DNA of 64,000 bases from Crossaster papposus (lineage: Eukaryota > Echinodermata > Asteroidea > Velatida > Solasteridae), in contig JBAIAA010001512.1 of assembly GCA_037893245.1 (NCBI GenBank), forward strand, positions 21,791 to 85,790. Direction: 5' to 3'. Below the pieces are notes generated by a model. That model ran no database searches and had not been told where the DNA came from. It worked only from the letters and a program-made list of their open reading frames with translations. Position 1 is the stretch's first letter. Every line of letters begins with the position of its first letter. The position numbers and the translations under genes were made by a program. Shown one piece after another: positions 45,056 to 56,280 of the stretch.

Positions 45056-45573
45056 AAAATGTGGATCAATGTTCGCCGATTCAAATGCACGTAGGCCCCT
45101 AGTCATTGTTGAGCAAAGTCAACAGCTGTTACCTGTTTCGTGCACTGTGCGTAGTGGATTATACTCACAGACATATCCATACTAATGATTAAGACCGCCA
45201 GGTCCTATTTAAAACTACAGGGAGATTTCGTGATTTCGCGGCGCCTGACTAAAATACTAACTATGGGCAAATTTAGCCCTCGGTACTATAGCATGTACTA
45301 GGGAATTTGGGAATTTGTACACACCCGAACTGTTCCAGTCAAATAATTATATGAAAGCATTTATCGATTTGAAAGAAAATGTCATAGGTTATACCATATA
45401 GATTAAGCATATCCAGTGCCAATCTTGATACCCTCAAATAAAGACTTTTAGGCCCATTTTGTGTTAAGCGCGTTGCCCGGTATGTGCACAGAACGTAAAA
45501 AGCGCGCGGTAGGTTGCCCATCGAACGAAAGATAGTCATGTGCAGATGTGTTGTCGGTGGTTATTATACAGAC

Positions 45574-46539
45574 GTTTTCTTAGTTCCGGATCGCAAAAAC
45601 AATTCAGGCTGTTTTCGGCAAGTCTAATCCTCGAAATTCAAATGAAATAGGTTTAGTAGTTTACCTAAAGTGATAGAGAAACTACAGTTTTTGTTTCGAT
45701 ATTTATGCTCTTTTTAATTTGAAAATACGACGTCAAATATACTGACACCACTTTTCCTAGTTGCGGATCGGTTCAACCAATTCCGGATCGGATAAAAAAC
45801 TGCTTCGTACATGAAAAATAATCACGATAGAACCAACCCGAATAAAGCCTATATTTCTGATAAAGTATTCATTATTTTATATAAATACAGTTTAAAATAC
45901 ATTTCAAATACTTCCACTTCAAATCAAGTTCAAAAAGAAGACTTGCAAGGTCCAAGCAAGGAAATGTTTTGAAATGTTTTGTCCGTGTAGCGTGCGCGAC
46001 CGGTACGTGTGTGGCGCGGCAACGAGCCGATAAACATTGACCGATCACATCGCAGGCCCATCGCAGAACACGTCATATGAAAACGCTTGCGCGCGTGTAG
46101 TTGATGCATGTATTTTACGCGCGATCCGGAACTAGGAAAAGATATACGTTCAGTCTTTGGCAGATTTTTTAATACTGGAGACTTTACTTATTTTTACTCA
46201 ACAAATAATCGATGCATGAGTTTTATACAACTGTAGACTACAAAATGGCATAAATGAAATCAAACGTTTTGAGTGACATGTCGCAGAATATTTGTTCGTG
46301 GTTTTGCGGCTCCCGTGATTTCTACAAACCGTCCAAACATGTCAAAGTACGAGTCGAAAATCTAGCCAAAATTCCTTTTCTGGATATTTTATTGAAAAGA
46401 TATTTATGTAACAAAAAGCTTGTATGTTTCTTCTCAAAATGCACTTTATCTAAAACAATAGTATTGGAGACCAAGCCATAAGAGGTAGGTTTTTATTTGA
46501 AGCGATCCGGAACTAGGAAAAATCCGGAACTAGGAAAAC
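45574..46539. mobile_element. ~966-bp DNA element with TTCCGGATC terminal motif, right copy
   Basis: Orthologous to 16,914-17,882, with the same inverted ends and subterminal motifs. The flank after the right end differs by a short deletion. Confidence 0.65.
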
Positions 46540-46726
46540 AACTGTTCCTTGCTCTATGACTGTACACACCGTCCAAAACATGTTTCTTTGACCTATACTA
46601 GCCTACATACATCAAAGATATGCGTCTTTTATAAAACAAACTTTCTCTATACTGCACAGGCACATTTTTACCTTTGACGTTGCCTTTTCAACTCCAAATA
46701 AAACAGCGAAAGAAAAAGTTCCTTAC

Positions 46727-46775
46727 AAATTACAGCTGTTTCATAATCATATAAACAGGCCAAGGGCGCCGCCAT
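46727..46775 (-). other. Candidate 5' coding exon, right copy
   Basis: The same MAAPLACLYDYETAVI start and GTAAGG donor as at 18,081-18,128. Confidence 0.25.
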
Positions 46776-47187
46776 TACTAAAACTATTCGCGCCTCGACT
46801 TTTGAGGGCGCTACACATTATTTTTTTCAAAACAGTCACTTCAGACCATAGAGCGCCTATATTAAATTACTTTAATATAGCTCTCTGCTTCAGACGCATC
46901 GCGTCCAAAACGGCAAAAGCGACAATTCTCTTATTATTTTTTTTTCTATTTTTTTTTGAAGACACATTTTTGTTTGTTTTTGTACCAACTTGTATCTCAC
47001 CGAAATTTCGCGACGATTTTCTCTCCACTGATGTTCACTCGGTTCGGGAACCGTTGAGGGTGGTTGGCCCCGGTGCGCTGGATAGCTGGGCTAGATAGCC
47101 CTTTCGCTGGACTATGTTGTTCTCTAACACAATGACTGCTAGATGGACCTTGCAGTAGGCCCAATCGGATTCGCAGTTTGCTTCCTA

Positions 47188-49638
47188 TTCAAGTTTCAAG
47201 TTTATTCACACACGTATTTCAATGTTGGCAACAACAAAACAATCATTACAAGTAAGCACAATATAAATACAAACAGTTAATTAAATGATAATGTGAAAAT
47301 TAAACTACTAAGTGTAGAAAAAAGAACATGTCAACATTGAGGAAAAAGAAGAAGCCGAAGCTTTTATTCCTTTCCCTATCCCCCACCCTTACCCCAACCC
47401 AGACACATTAACTACGGACAACATACAAGGACTACAATAAACAATTACACTTACAGGAGATCAGGCCAAATAATAAATAAATGAATTACCATCATTCAGC
47501 AAGTTAAGTTTGATTTTGTTTTCAAAAAATATGAAGAGAACAAGACTGCTTGACATCCGTCAGACTATTTCAAAATTTGATTCCACGTTGTTGGGGACTA
47601 TTTTTTTTTAATAAAGATGTACGGTTAAAATGTTGATACAACAGTTTTCGAGATGTACTTCTGGTTACATAACAATGAACATCTGAGGTTAAAATGAAAA
47701 GATGATTAAAGCAATGGGGTAATAAATTATTCATTAGTTTAAACATAAATATGCCAAGATTAAAATAATAAATATTAGTCAACTTAAGCAGGTTCAAATG
47801 GGCAAATAGAGGAGTTGTGTGATCTAAATAACCCGCTTTAGAAATAATACGTACAGCTCTTTTTTGTAAGAGAAATAATTTATTATGTTGAGAAATTGAG
47901 CCACCCCAGACAATAACTGAATAATTTAAATAAGGAAGTATGAACGAATTATACAATGTTAATAAAACATTACTGGGAAGAATCGGCTTCAATCGATTCA
48001 TAACACCAATCTTTTTAGAGACCTTAGTACTAGTAGCCAAAGTATTGATATGATTAGACCAACTTAAATGACTATCAATGTTAATACCTAAAAAGTTGGT
48101 ATTGGAAACTTGTTGAAGAATGATACCATTTAATACCAAAGGAACAGTTTGAGAATATTTACAATTACCAGAACTGAAAATAATATAATTTGTTTTGAAG
48201 AGATTGACAGATAATTTATTAGATAACAACCCTTAACAAGTTTAACATTTAAGTTTTGAATACCAGTATTAATATCATTATGGTCATACAATAAACTTGT
48301 ATCGTCTGCAAATAAACAAAATGACATAATTTTCGAAGAATTACAAATATCGTTTATGTAAATAAGAAATAATAATGGGCCCAACACAGAACCTTGAGGT
48401 ACCCCACATGAAATATATTGATCCATGGAGATGGCAGAATTGTAACACACAAATTGCTTTCTATTACAAAGATAACTTTTAAACCATTCCAAAGCAATAC
48501 CACGTATACCATACTGGTCTAATTTCCGAATGAGGATGTCATGATTAACCGTGTCAAAGGCCTTTGACAGGTCCAAAACAATTCCAATAGATAGTTTCTG
48601 ATTATCAATGGCACCAAGTATTTTATTAACAACCTGAACTATAGCCATCTCGGTGGACCTATTTTTCCTAAAACCAAATTGAGAATCAGACAATATTCCA
48701 TTTTTGTCCACCAATGATATCAGACGATTAAAAATCAACTTCTCAAACACTTTACTGAAAATTGACAAGATTGATATGGGTCTGTAATTTCCAATTTCAT
48801 TCTTATTTCATTTTTGTGTATATAGCCGGGAACGACTTTGCCAATCTTTAATCCACCAGGGACTATTCCTGAAGTAATAGATTTGTTAAAAATAAGGGCA
48901 AGTGGCTTGGCAAAGGAATATTTAGCTTTTTTTTAGTACAATAATACAGTCCCATCCTTACCGCTGGACATTTTACTAATAATATCTACTATTTCTTCTT
49001 GTAAAACGGGAAGAAAGAAAAAATAATTCGAACATCTATTATTAAGGTAGAACTCGAAAGTTGTATCAGGAGTCGGAAGCTGACTAGCAATATTATTACC
49101 AATATTAACAAAGTAATTATTAAATGTATCAGCTATATTTCTATCACCGTGGACTTCATTATTATCACAGACAAAACAAGATGGATTATGCTTAGATTGA
49201 GATTTGTTTAGCAAGGAATTATTAAGTTTCCAGATACCTTTGATGTTCGATGAAATCTATAACTAAAATAGTTTTTCTTAGCAAGTTTAATCAAGCTATT
49301 GAGTTTATTTCTAAATTTCGTATAACAGGTTTTATTTTGTATAGAATGTTTTCAAATACTGTTTGTATAAATAATTATGTTTTCTTATAGAGTTATAAAT
49401 ACCATTTGTTAACCAAGAAGATTTATGTTTGTTAAAATTAATATTGATTTCTACTTGGGGAAAATGATGATTCAACAGTTTCGTAACATGATCAATAAAT
49501 ACATCGTACATTACGTTAACATCATAAGTTATTATAGGACCCCAGTCTGTCTCATTAAGATCAACAATAAACTGTTCAATGTTATCGTCAGAAAAGTCAC
49601 GTTTAAAATTGGAGTCGGTATTAAACTGTTGTTTAATA
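47188..49638 (-). mobile_element. CR1/L2-like non-LTR retrotransposon, right copy, cut by the duplication end
   Basis: Orthologous to 18,533-21,002, with the same reverse transcriptase and the same frameshift near 48,229. Similarity to the left copy stops abruptly after AAACTGTTGTTTAATA. The endonuclease part is absent, replaced by AAGGGGCCGCCTCCTTTC and pyrimidine runs. Confidence 0.92.
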
Positions 49639-49970
49639 AAAGGGGCCGCCTCCTTTCTTTTTTTTCTTTCTTTCTTTTTTGGAAACAAATAATAAATTTG
49701 ACCATTTTGGTAAACAATTATAATTTTCTAATATGAAGGATCGACATGATCGACCCACGTGAATATTGATTTTTAATCGTGGGTAAACCATGTTTTAATT
49801 TTAAATTGGAAGATAGGTCGTGACATGTTCACTACATGACTTGAATTAAAATGTGTCGGGCAGCCATTTTGAAAAAAGAAAGAAAAAAGAAAAAAAAAGA
49901 AAAGGGGCCTCCTCCTTTCTTTAAAAAAAAAAGGCATGACGCTAAACATTTTTTTTTCTTTTTGGCCTTA
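49639..49970. other. Duplication junction region with pyrimidine and purine tracts
   Basis: GGGGCCGCCTCCTTTCTTT near 49,642 recurs as GGGGCCTCCTCCTTTCTTT near 49,904. Long C/T and G/A runs flank both. The unique DNA between has no gene. Confidence 0.6.
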
Positions 49971-50830
49971 TCAACGGAATTTGGGTGCTTCATCTCCCAG
50001 GCGAAACGACTTGAATGGTCCGCTATGGTGCTTGTAGGCGATCGAGGCAGGGGTGGTACACAGGATATAGACGTAGCTTACTCGCTCGTCGCGTCTAATG
50101 CCTGGAAGATGTTTTTTCCGTAGTTGTTTACGGTTATTTCTGATATAGCTCGTCACATCATCAGAAATAAATATGTTTGATTCCTTGAATGGGTGATTCT
50201 TAAGAGATCTTGAAGCTTGCTTCAGAATGAACTGCCCATCAACTGACCGTAATAACTTGCAATGGATGGGACGGGGCCGAAGGTTGCCACTGCCGGGGGT
50301 GTTGGCTGCTTGCCGACCAGGAGTGCGGTGAGCCCGCTCTATCTCGATTTCGTCTCCGCCTTCAAGCTTCATGTGATCTACGAAGAAGCTAGAAAGAAAT
50401 TCCTCGCAGGTTTGAGTTCCTTCGGATCCCTCTGGAATTCCATGTATATTAACGTTTAACAACTTGGTTTTAAAGTTTGCCGATGAGATTACAATTCGAG
50501 GCTGCTTGGTTGTTGATCTGGGGAGTCAATGAACTCACTCGCTCATCCCTCATATTTAGGCTGGTCTTGAGATCCTCGATATCATGGCCATGATTTGAGA
50601 CGGTACTACTCACTGTGCTGAGTTTAGTCTCCAGGCCAGACAATCTTGATTCCAAGGTAGCGAGGGTCTCAAGGATTCTATCAAGTTAAATGTGTACCTC
50701 GCTGATAGAATCGCGACAGGAACACGCACGGCAACCATCTTGGTTTTAATCACTCAAGTTCGTCTGGTTTGTCGAGTCCTTATTTCTCCGGCCGCTCTTG
50801 TCTTGTTGGGCTCTGTAGGTTCTGCCATTC
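49971..50830 (-). mobile_element. L1-like retrotransposon ORF1 remnant
   Basis: The longest open part (50,462-49,971) reads NVNIHGIPEGSEG, IEIERAHRTPGR, RPRPIHCKLL and SNIFISDDVT. This order is that of the L1 ORF1p RNA-binding domain (Transposase_22). Upstream, 50,655-50,470 is a heptad-like coiled coil (LETKLSTVSSTVSNHGHDIE) that joins the main frame by a one-base shift. A start codon at 50,830 (MAEPTEPNKTR) is followed by an in-frame stop. No ORF2 follows. Confidence 0.85.
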
Positions 50831-51447
50831 TATCGATGAAGTAATTATCTTAATTATCGCAGACAAAAATAAACGAGTACCGTCGAGCACTGACAGAATA
50901 AATGTAAAACAAAAATTGGGGGAGCGATCTGAAAGACACGTCTGACAGCTACGACCTCATTGTGTACTACAAAAAAATGACGAATATTGACGAATATTAC
51001 GACGATGTTTCAATCAGCAGGTAGACCCAGCCTTGTATTTTACACGCCAAGCGACGAGATAAATGGTGGTCGACTTCAGACTACTCGTTAGTCTATGGGA
51101 CCCTTCCTTACGAATTGAAAGGGCCCGGTGATGCAGGTACACCCCCTCCCCCTGCTACACCTTACTGGGGCAGTAGAGGGAGCTTAACCACTCACTGGTG
51201 CTAGGAATAACACTCCCCCACCCAAGAACTCTAAATCCTCCGGACTTATAAGCTAGAAGAGTTAAGTACTCAAATGGTGTTTAAAGCACACAGGAACATT
51301 TACATTCATTTCAAAAATAACCTAGCGAATGATTAGGCCAGATAAAAAACAAAACTAGTTTCTAGTCCAGATGATTTTTGGTTTATAGGGTCGTGTCATT
51401 ATGATAATAATTAGACTCCACTAACTCTACAAAAGAAGAAGAATTAG
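50831..51447. other. Sequence upstream of the L1-like remnant, no gene seen
   Basis: Probably the 5' untranslated part of the retroelement near 50,831-51,140, then C-rich unique DNA. No splice-consistent open frame. Confidence 0.45.
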
Positions 51448-51605
51448 GATTGGTAGAAAAATGCCGATGTGAATATGACTCAGATTTTATTTATTTTACA
51501 ACTTTTGTTGGAGCAAAAAATTGATCCACACGAGGATGAGAAACGATATATTCATGATTTGGCCTTATAAAAAGCTTGGTTTGTGCTCTAGAAGAAAAAA
51601 GAAAA
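51448..51605. repeat. Dispersed repeat, copy 1
   Basis: It shares the stretch TTGATCCACACGAGGATGAG and GAAACGATATATT with 55,458-55,690. The two copies are diverged direct repeats about 4 kb apart. Confidence 0.7.
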
Positions 51606-51607
51606 AC

Positions 51608-51667
51608 CAATGTAGGTAATTGTCAACGATCATTCAAATGACTGATCGTTGAAAATTACCTACATTG
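51608..51667. repeat. 25-bp-arm hairpin
   Basis: The arms start CAATGTAGGTAATTGTCAAC (51,608-51,632) and end GAAAATTACCTACATTG (51,643-51,667). There is one mismatch and a 10-base loop. Confidence 0.93.
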
Positions 51668-51704
51668 TTGTTTTTTAAGAGCCAAAGATTGCAAACTGGA
51701 CGTC

Positions 51705-52210
51705 TTGGTTGCAAGACGTCCAAATCGCGGTATGCAGCGCCCGTAGGCCACTGGCGCCCTTTAAATAATAATAATAATAATATCAGTATTTGTAAAGCGC
51801 CAAATTGCCAAAGGATACAAGGCGCTGAGAAAACAAAGGGGGAAAGAAAAAAACAAAAGAAAAAGACGACCAGCTAGGAAGAGGCAAAAAGGTGGGTTTT
51901 AAGAGCACATTTGAAGGCTGGGACACTAAAGTCTAACGTGGCCACGCCATGACCTTCAAATAGAACGTCTTGGCTAACTAACTAACGCTCGAAAAATTCA
52001 TATGCGCGTGTGACGTTGCGTGTACAATCGCGTGACTTAACATGGTCAAGTTTCTGTTACGTCACATAATTATGCACACAACGTCACACGCGCATGCAAA
52101 TGCAACACAGTTATGCTTTTAGAATTTTCCGAGCGATTGTTGGTTATCCAAGACGTCCTATTTGAAGGTCAGCCTACGATACCGCGATTAGACGTCTTGC
52201 AACTAAGACT
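51705..52210. mobile_element. Foldback element with GTTGCAAGACGTC ends
   Basis: The outer inverted pair is GGTTGCAAGACGTCCAAATC and TTAGACGTCTTGCAAC. The inner pair is CTTCAAATAGAACGTCTTGG and CCAAGACGTCCTATTTGAAG. A short SINE-like piece with an (AAT)n run lies at 51,766-51,830. The ends are related to 34,497-34,686. Confidence 0.7.
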
Positions 52211-52299
52211 ACAAACTGATGTGCAATTCTCTCAATTTTTGTTTTGTTTTACATGTATTTGTATTGTATACCTTTATATAACATTGTACTATGGATAAG

Positions 52300-53346
52300 C
52301 ATTCAGTCATTGAGTTGATTTTCGATTTTTTTGGCTTCGATTGTAAATTAGTGTATACACAAGAAATTTAGACAATTAAAGAACTTTTCATGAAACTGAA
52401 TTATTGTGTGTATCTTTGTATTATTAAGTGTGATTGAGGTCTGCAGTTAAAACTCCGTTTTTACAAACCTAATACTACTGGTTGGCACAAGTCCGGTATA
52501 TTGGAAATAGAGGTAATGTTAACATTGTAAGGGTTTAGTGTTGCATTTTTGTTTTTAATTGGCTAACATTTGACTTTTTGCAAAACATTTAAACTGTAAG
52601 AGGGCTAGCCTTGCATTTTGATTAAAATGTAATCAAATTGTCATACAATGATAGTCAATGTTTCTCTGTTCCTTTTAGAACTTTACGACGACTAACAGTG
52701 TTAATAATAATACCTCTAGATATAGGCGCCACTCCAATTTGACATCTTTGCTTTCTCCAGAAACAGATCTGCACTCATTAAGCCGCATTCCACTAATTAA
52801 AAAATATATATATATATATTTTTCCTTTAAACAATTTGTAAGGACACTAACCAGTTTTAAATCCTATATTCGTATTCTGTATATCCGTATCTATGTATAT
52901 ATACTTTATTCATTTTAATAGAATCTATACAACAATAACCCTAGAATTAAAAGACACAATCCATCAGACTGCTGAAGCTAGATGTTAATTAATAGTCAAC
53001 AGAAGATATTGATCATACATGGACACGTATATGTTAAAGCTTTAAATTTAATTTTTGAGAACACATTTAACTTGTACATAATCATTCATCAGAGTACTAC
53101 GATCCAAACGCAGAAAAGTAATATATAGTCGTTATTTAGGACACACAAAAAAATAACTCATTGCATCCCATTACTAATTACTTCTGTATACTTTATTGTT
53201 TATCATCAGTTATCCTAAATAGTATATTAATACCACCCATTTTTAATTTTAAAGTTTTACACTGTTATAGTGACCTTTGTCATTTTTTTTAATATAAAAG
53301 ATACCGGTACATGTACATATTAAATTTCTTTAATAAATTATTTCTA
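52300..53346. other. AT-rich intergenic, no gene seen
   Basis: Contains one degenerate unit of the 22.5-kb satellite (GGGCTAGCCTTGCATTTTG near 52,603) and a (TA)n run near 52,805. No exon is recognisable. Confidence 0.55.
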
Positions 53347-53349
53347 AAA

Positions 53350-53600
53350 AATTCCCCTAACCGAAATGTCCTGTTCTCTTTATTTTTCCTTTCAAACATT
53401 ATCCCCTTAAACCAGAAGATTTGTCTACCAAGATGGTTCATCTACCTTATAATCCCCTCTAAGAAATATCCCCCTAGCCAAAATGGTCCGTCCCCTCCAT
53501 CTTTTTCTTTATAAAAATTATCCTATTAACCAAGCAATTCGTCTACCATGATGGTTCATCTACCTTATAATCCCATCTAAAAAAATATTCCCCTAGCCAA
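53350..53600. repeat. ~120-bp tandem duplication
   Basis: Two diverged units start ATTCCCCTAACCGAAATG and ATCCCCCTAGCCAAAATG and each ends GATGGTTCATCTACCTTATA. A third unit begins at 53,587 and stops. Confidence 0.85.
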
Positions 53601-53824
53601 AATGATTTTGTCGCATAAAAACAGTTTATTACTAATGGATGAAACTTACAGAATGAAAGAAAATTAAACACAATTTTTTTGAATCTCAGATGTTTTATTG
53701 AAAAAGCATGGGAAAAGGGGCCGTCACATTGCGGCTACAATGAACATTGACAAAGAACAGGTCTGAAAGAAATGCTTTACCTCGAAAAAGACTACGGTCA
53801 GCAGGAAGTAATCGCTAAACAGCA

Positions 53825-54016
53825 TCATTTTGTGAAATCCTTGCCCTCTTCCGCGACTCGAAATCCTTCAGGGTGCTGCTTCCTCAGCTGCTTGGACTCT
53901 TTTCCTTTGGTCGATAGGTCGTCAAGACCGTCCTTTTCCATGTGCTGGACGGTACCCCAGCCGGCTTTGCTGTTGTCTGTGATGCGGATTTTTTGTTTTC
54001 TGTCTTTTATTGAGTC
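53825..54016 (-). pseudogene. Short coding remnant, unrecognised
   Basis: An open minus-strand frame of 63 residues ends in TGA. It reads RKQKIRITDNSKAGWGTVQH, then is charged and Lys-rich (KGKESKQLRKQHPEG). The composition looks like real protein and resembles short ORFs of mobile elements, but I cannot name it. An upstream in-frame stop and the absence of a start Met suggest a fragment. Confidence 0.4.
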
Positions 54017-54262
54017 TTATTGCCTCGATGTCTGTGTCCGTGTTCCCTGTCTGAAACATAGAAACTTTAATTTTGCCTAAATATATTTCAAGTTGGCCAC
54101 AAAATTCATACTGTGCCGAGTTTCCTAGTCTGTTTAAATCTTTGGCCGCAAGCTTGTTTTTGATCTCTTTTTGGGTTTACTCGACCGATTTTTGATTAGA
54201 ACTGTTGTTAAACTTATTGTCGACATATTCTTTAAACTTGTCGAATAGTGCATCTGTGTTAA

Positions 54263-54647
54263 TAAGCCATTTGCGCGTGTTAAATTTGAATAACATCTGG
54301 TACACTGACTTGCTTACACAGCTTGGCACAGTTTAACTTTAAATTCTCCAGACCAAAGACACTGTTGCCATATCACGTGATTCGGGGCAAGCCTTACGCG
54401 TCATACGCTAGCAACCCCCAGCTCTGGAATGGTCTGGTGTCTTTTTGCCATTCTCACCCATTGTAAACAATATATTGGTGCTGAGCGTCTCTTACGTAAC
54501 TATGCAAAAGCTTGCCCCGAATCACGTGATATAGCAACAGTGCCTTTGGTCTGGAGAATTTAAAGTTAAACTGTGCCAAGCTGTGTGAACAAGTCAGTGT
54601 ACCAGATATTATTTAAATTTAACTCGGGGTCACGCGCAAATGGCTTA
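54263..54647. mobile_element. 385-bp foldback element
   Basis: Arms of about 135 bp pair across a ~105-bp loop. The outer ends are TAAGCCATTTGCGCGTG and CACGCGCAAATGGCTTA, and the inner parts share TCTCCAGACCAAAG and its complement. No coding capacity. Confidence 0.92.
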
Positions 54648-54940
54648 TTGAAGTAGAATGGTCTCCGTGAGCCATTGCATTAATCGTTGTGGCACTCGGC
54701 CTAAAGTGTGATACCTGAACTGTCGTCTGTAGCCCGTAATGTATATACATGTATAGTAAAACGCATTAGTGAATTCATTGAACAGGTAATCGGGCGAGTG
54801 GGAACACATAAGATCACCTGAGGAAAGACACGCCCGAGTACAATTATAACGACACAAAAGAGATTGTCTGTGATCTGATCATCCAACTGAAACAAACTAA
54901 ATTTTGTGTTCGTTCCCTGTCAATCCCGTCTTATTCCAAG

Positions 54941-55123
54941 GTCCTGACTCACGTCAAAGACATCGAGCAACGCATGCAGGGAATCCTGAAGAACAAGAAC
55001 AAGACGCGAGGGCTGCCTCTATCCATCGAGGGCCACGTCCATTACCTGCTACAAGAAGTTACCTCAGAAGCCAACCTAGCACAGATGTACTTTGGTTGGG
55101 CTGTGTTTATGGGAGGAAACTAA
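54941..55123 (+). CDS. ATR: Terminal exon of an ATR-type PI3K-like kinase (FATC domain)
   Basis: ATR is the nuclear checkpoint kinase activated by single-stranded DNA at stalled forks, and its C-terminal FATC domain is needed for activity. After a good acceptor (TTATTCCAAG) the frame reads VLTHVKDIEQRMQGILKN, then LPLSIEGHVHYLLQEVTSE and QMYFGWAVFM, then GGN and a TAA stop. The arrangement of a DIEQRLQG-like helix followed by the FATC core is that of ATR rather than mTOR, ATM or DNA-PK. The three residues after the usual end are an extension. No other ATR exon was recognised on the plus strand upstream, where there are repeats and the oppositely oriented eEF2 copies. It may be an isolated duplicated exon or the end of a gene with very long introns. 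Confidence 0.8.
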   Translation, partial: VLTHVKDIEQRMQGILKNKNKTRGLPLSIEGHVHYLLQEVTSEANLAQMYFGWAVFMGGN

Positions 55124-55457
55124 TTGTAGATCACATCTAAGTTACATGGCTACGCTATTTACAAATCACTACCTATAGATGGGTGTTATACTGTCTTCAG
55201 AAACCCGTCAGTCTTCTATTGTATGCCATGTTACTCAATTCATATATCGGTGACTTTATAGCCAGGGAGTGCACAGTTGTAGATTGCAACGCGATGGAGA
55301 TTTAAAAAGCAAAATTGGGACACTGATGGAAGCCAAATTGGGACCGTGAAAATGGGTTAATCAAAACAGGAAAACATTTCTGGTTACGTGGCCACGCTAA
55401 AACTCTCTCCCCCATCCCTCCTCAACCCTTCGCCCCTCCCCTAACCCCACACCTCCG
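55124..55457. other. Possible 3' untranslated region of the FATC exon
   Basis: No AATAAA close to the stop. A C-rich run is near 55,405-55,450. No other gene seen. Confidence 0.4.
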
Positions 55458-55690
55458 AATTGGTAGGAATAGTAGAAAAGTGCTGATGTGAAGATTTTTG
55501 ACAATTTTTATTTGTTTAAAAACCTTTGTTGCAGCAAATAATTGATCCACATGAGGATGAGAAACGATATATTTTTTATTTGACCTTATAAAAAGCTTAC
55601 ATGGATTAAAGATTGTACCGGTCCCCCCTTGTTTATTTCATCTGGCTTGTCGTCTAGAAGAAAAAAAGTAAAATCAATGTACAAATAAAC
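55458..55690. repeat. Dispersed repeat, copy 2
   Basis: The diverged partner of 51,448-51,605 (TTGATCCACATGAGGATGAG). It is directly followed by the SINE-type sequence that precedes 55,861. Confidence 0.7.
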
Positions 55691-55860
55691 CATTATTATT
55701 AGATAAAAAGTCGTATCCTTAATGAGTGATCCCCACAATGTCACTTCCAAGGTTGTATCGTAAAATTAGGTGTGATCCCTGGCTACACGGCATTCTGGTA
55801 TTTATGACTTCTGACTAATGCCCTCGAACAAAGATATCAATTTGGGAAACCACCAGTATA

Positions 55861-55935
55861 GGGCAAATAGCTCCGCAGTTGGTAGAGCGCCGGACCAGAA
55901 TTCCGGAGGTCGCAGGTTCGAGTCCTGCCTTGCCA
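55861..55935 (+). mobile_element. tRNA-like SINE head, third copy
   Basis: An A-box-like GCTCCGCAGTTGG with an extra C, a paired anticodon arm (CCGGA/TCCGG) and a B box (GGTTCGAGTCC). Upstream is the same block as at 12,520 and 41,165 (TCACTTCCAAGGTTGTATCG). Confidence 0.75.
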
Positions 55936-56184
55936 ATTTCTTTGTTTACTTTCAATTTTATTTAAATTGACAAAAAATGTACTTTTTTGAAGAAAAAAAA
56001 ACAATTGTAAGGGGTTATAGCCTTGCATTTTTATAAAACAAATTGGCCAAAATTAACAATATGGAACATTTTTTAATTTTAAGGGGTTAGCCATGACCTT
56101 CGAATAGGTCGTCTTGGCTAACTCGCTTAATTGCATGCAATTCGACACAATTCTGTTTAGAATTTTCCAAGAGATTATTAGGCC

Positions 56185-56280
56185 GATGTGAGTAAGCGTG
56201 GTCATAGCGCGCGTGGTCTACGGCGTACATCAGAGGGCGCCCGCATTGGCGGCCTACGCGCGCTGCATACAGCGCCGTTT
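56185..56280. mobile_element. Fragment related to the GCAAGAC foldback family
   Basis: It contains GGTCTACGGCGTACATCAGA and GGCCTACGCGCGCTGCATAC, motifs shared with 34,497-34,686. Confidence 0.55.
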
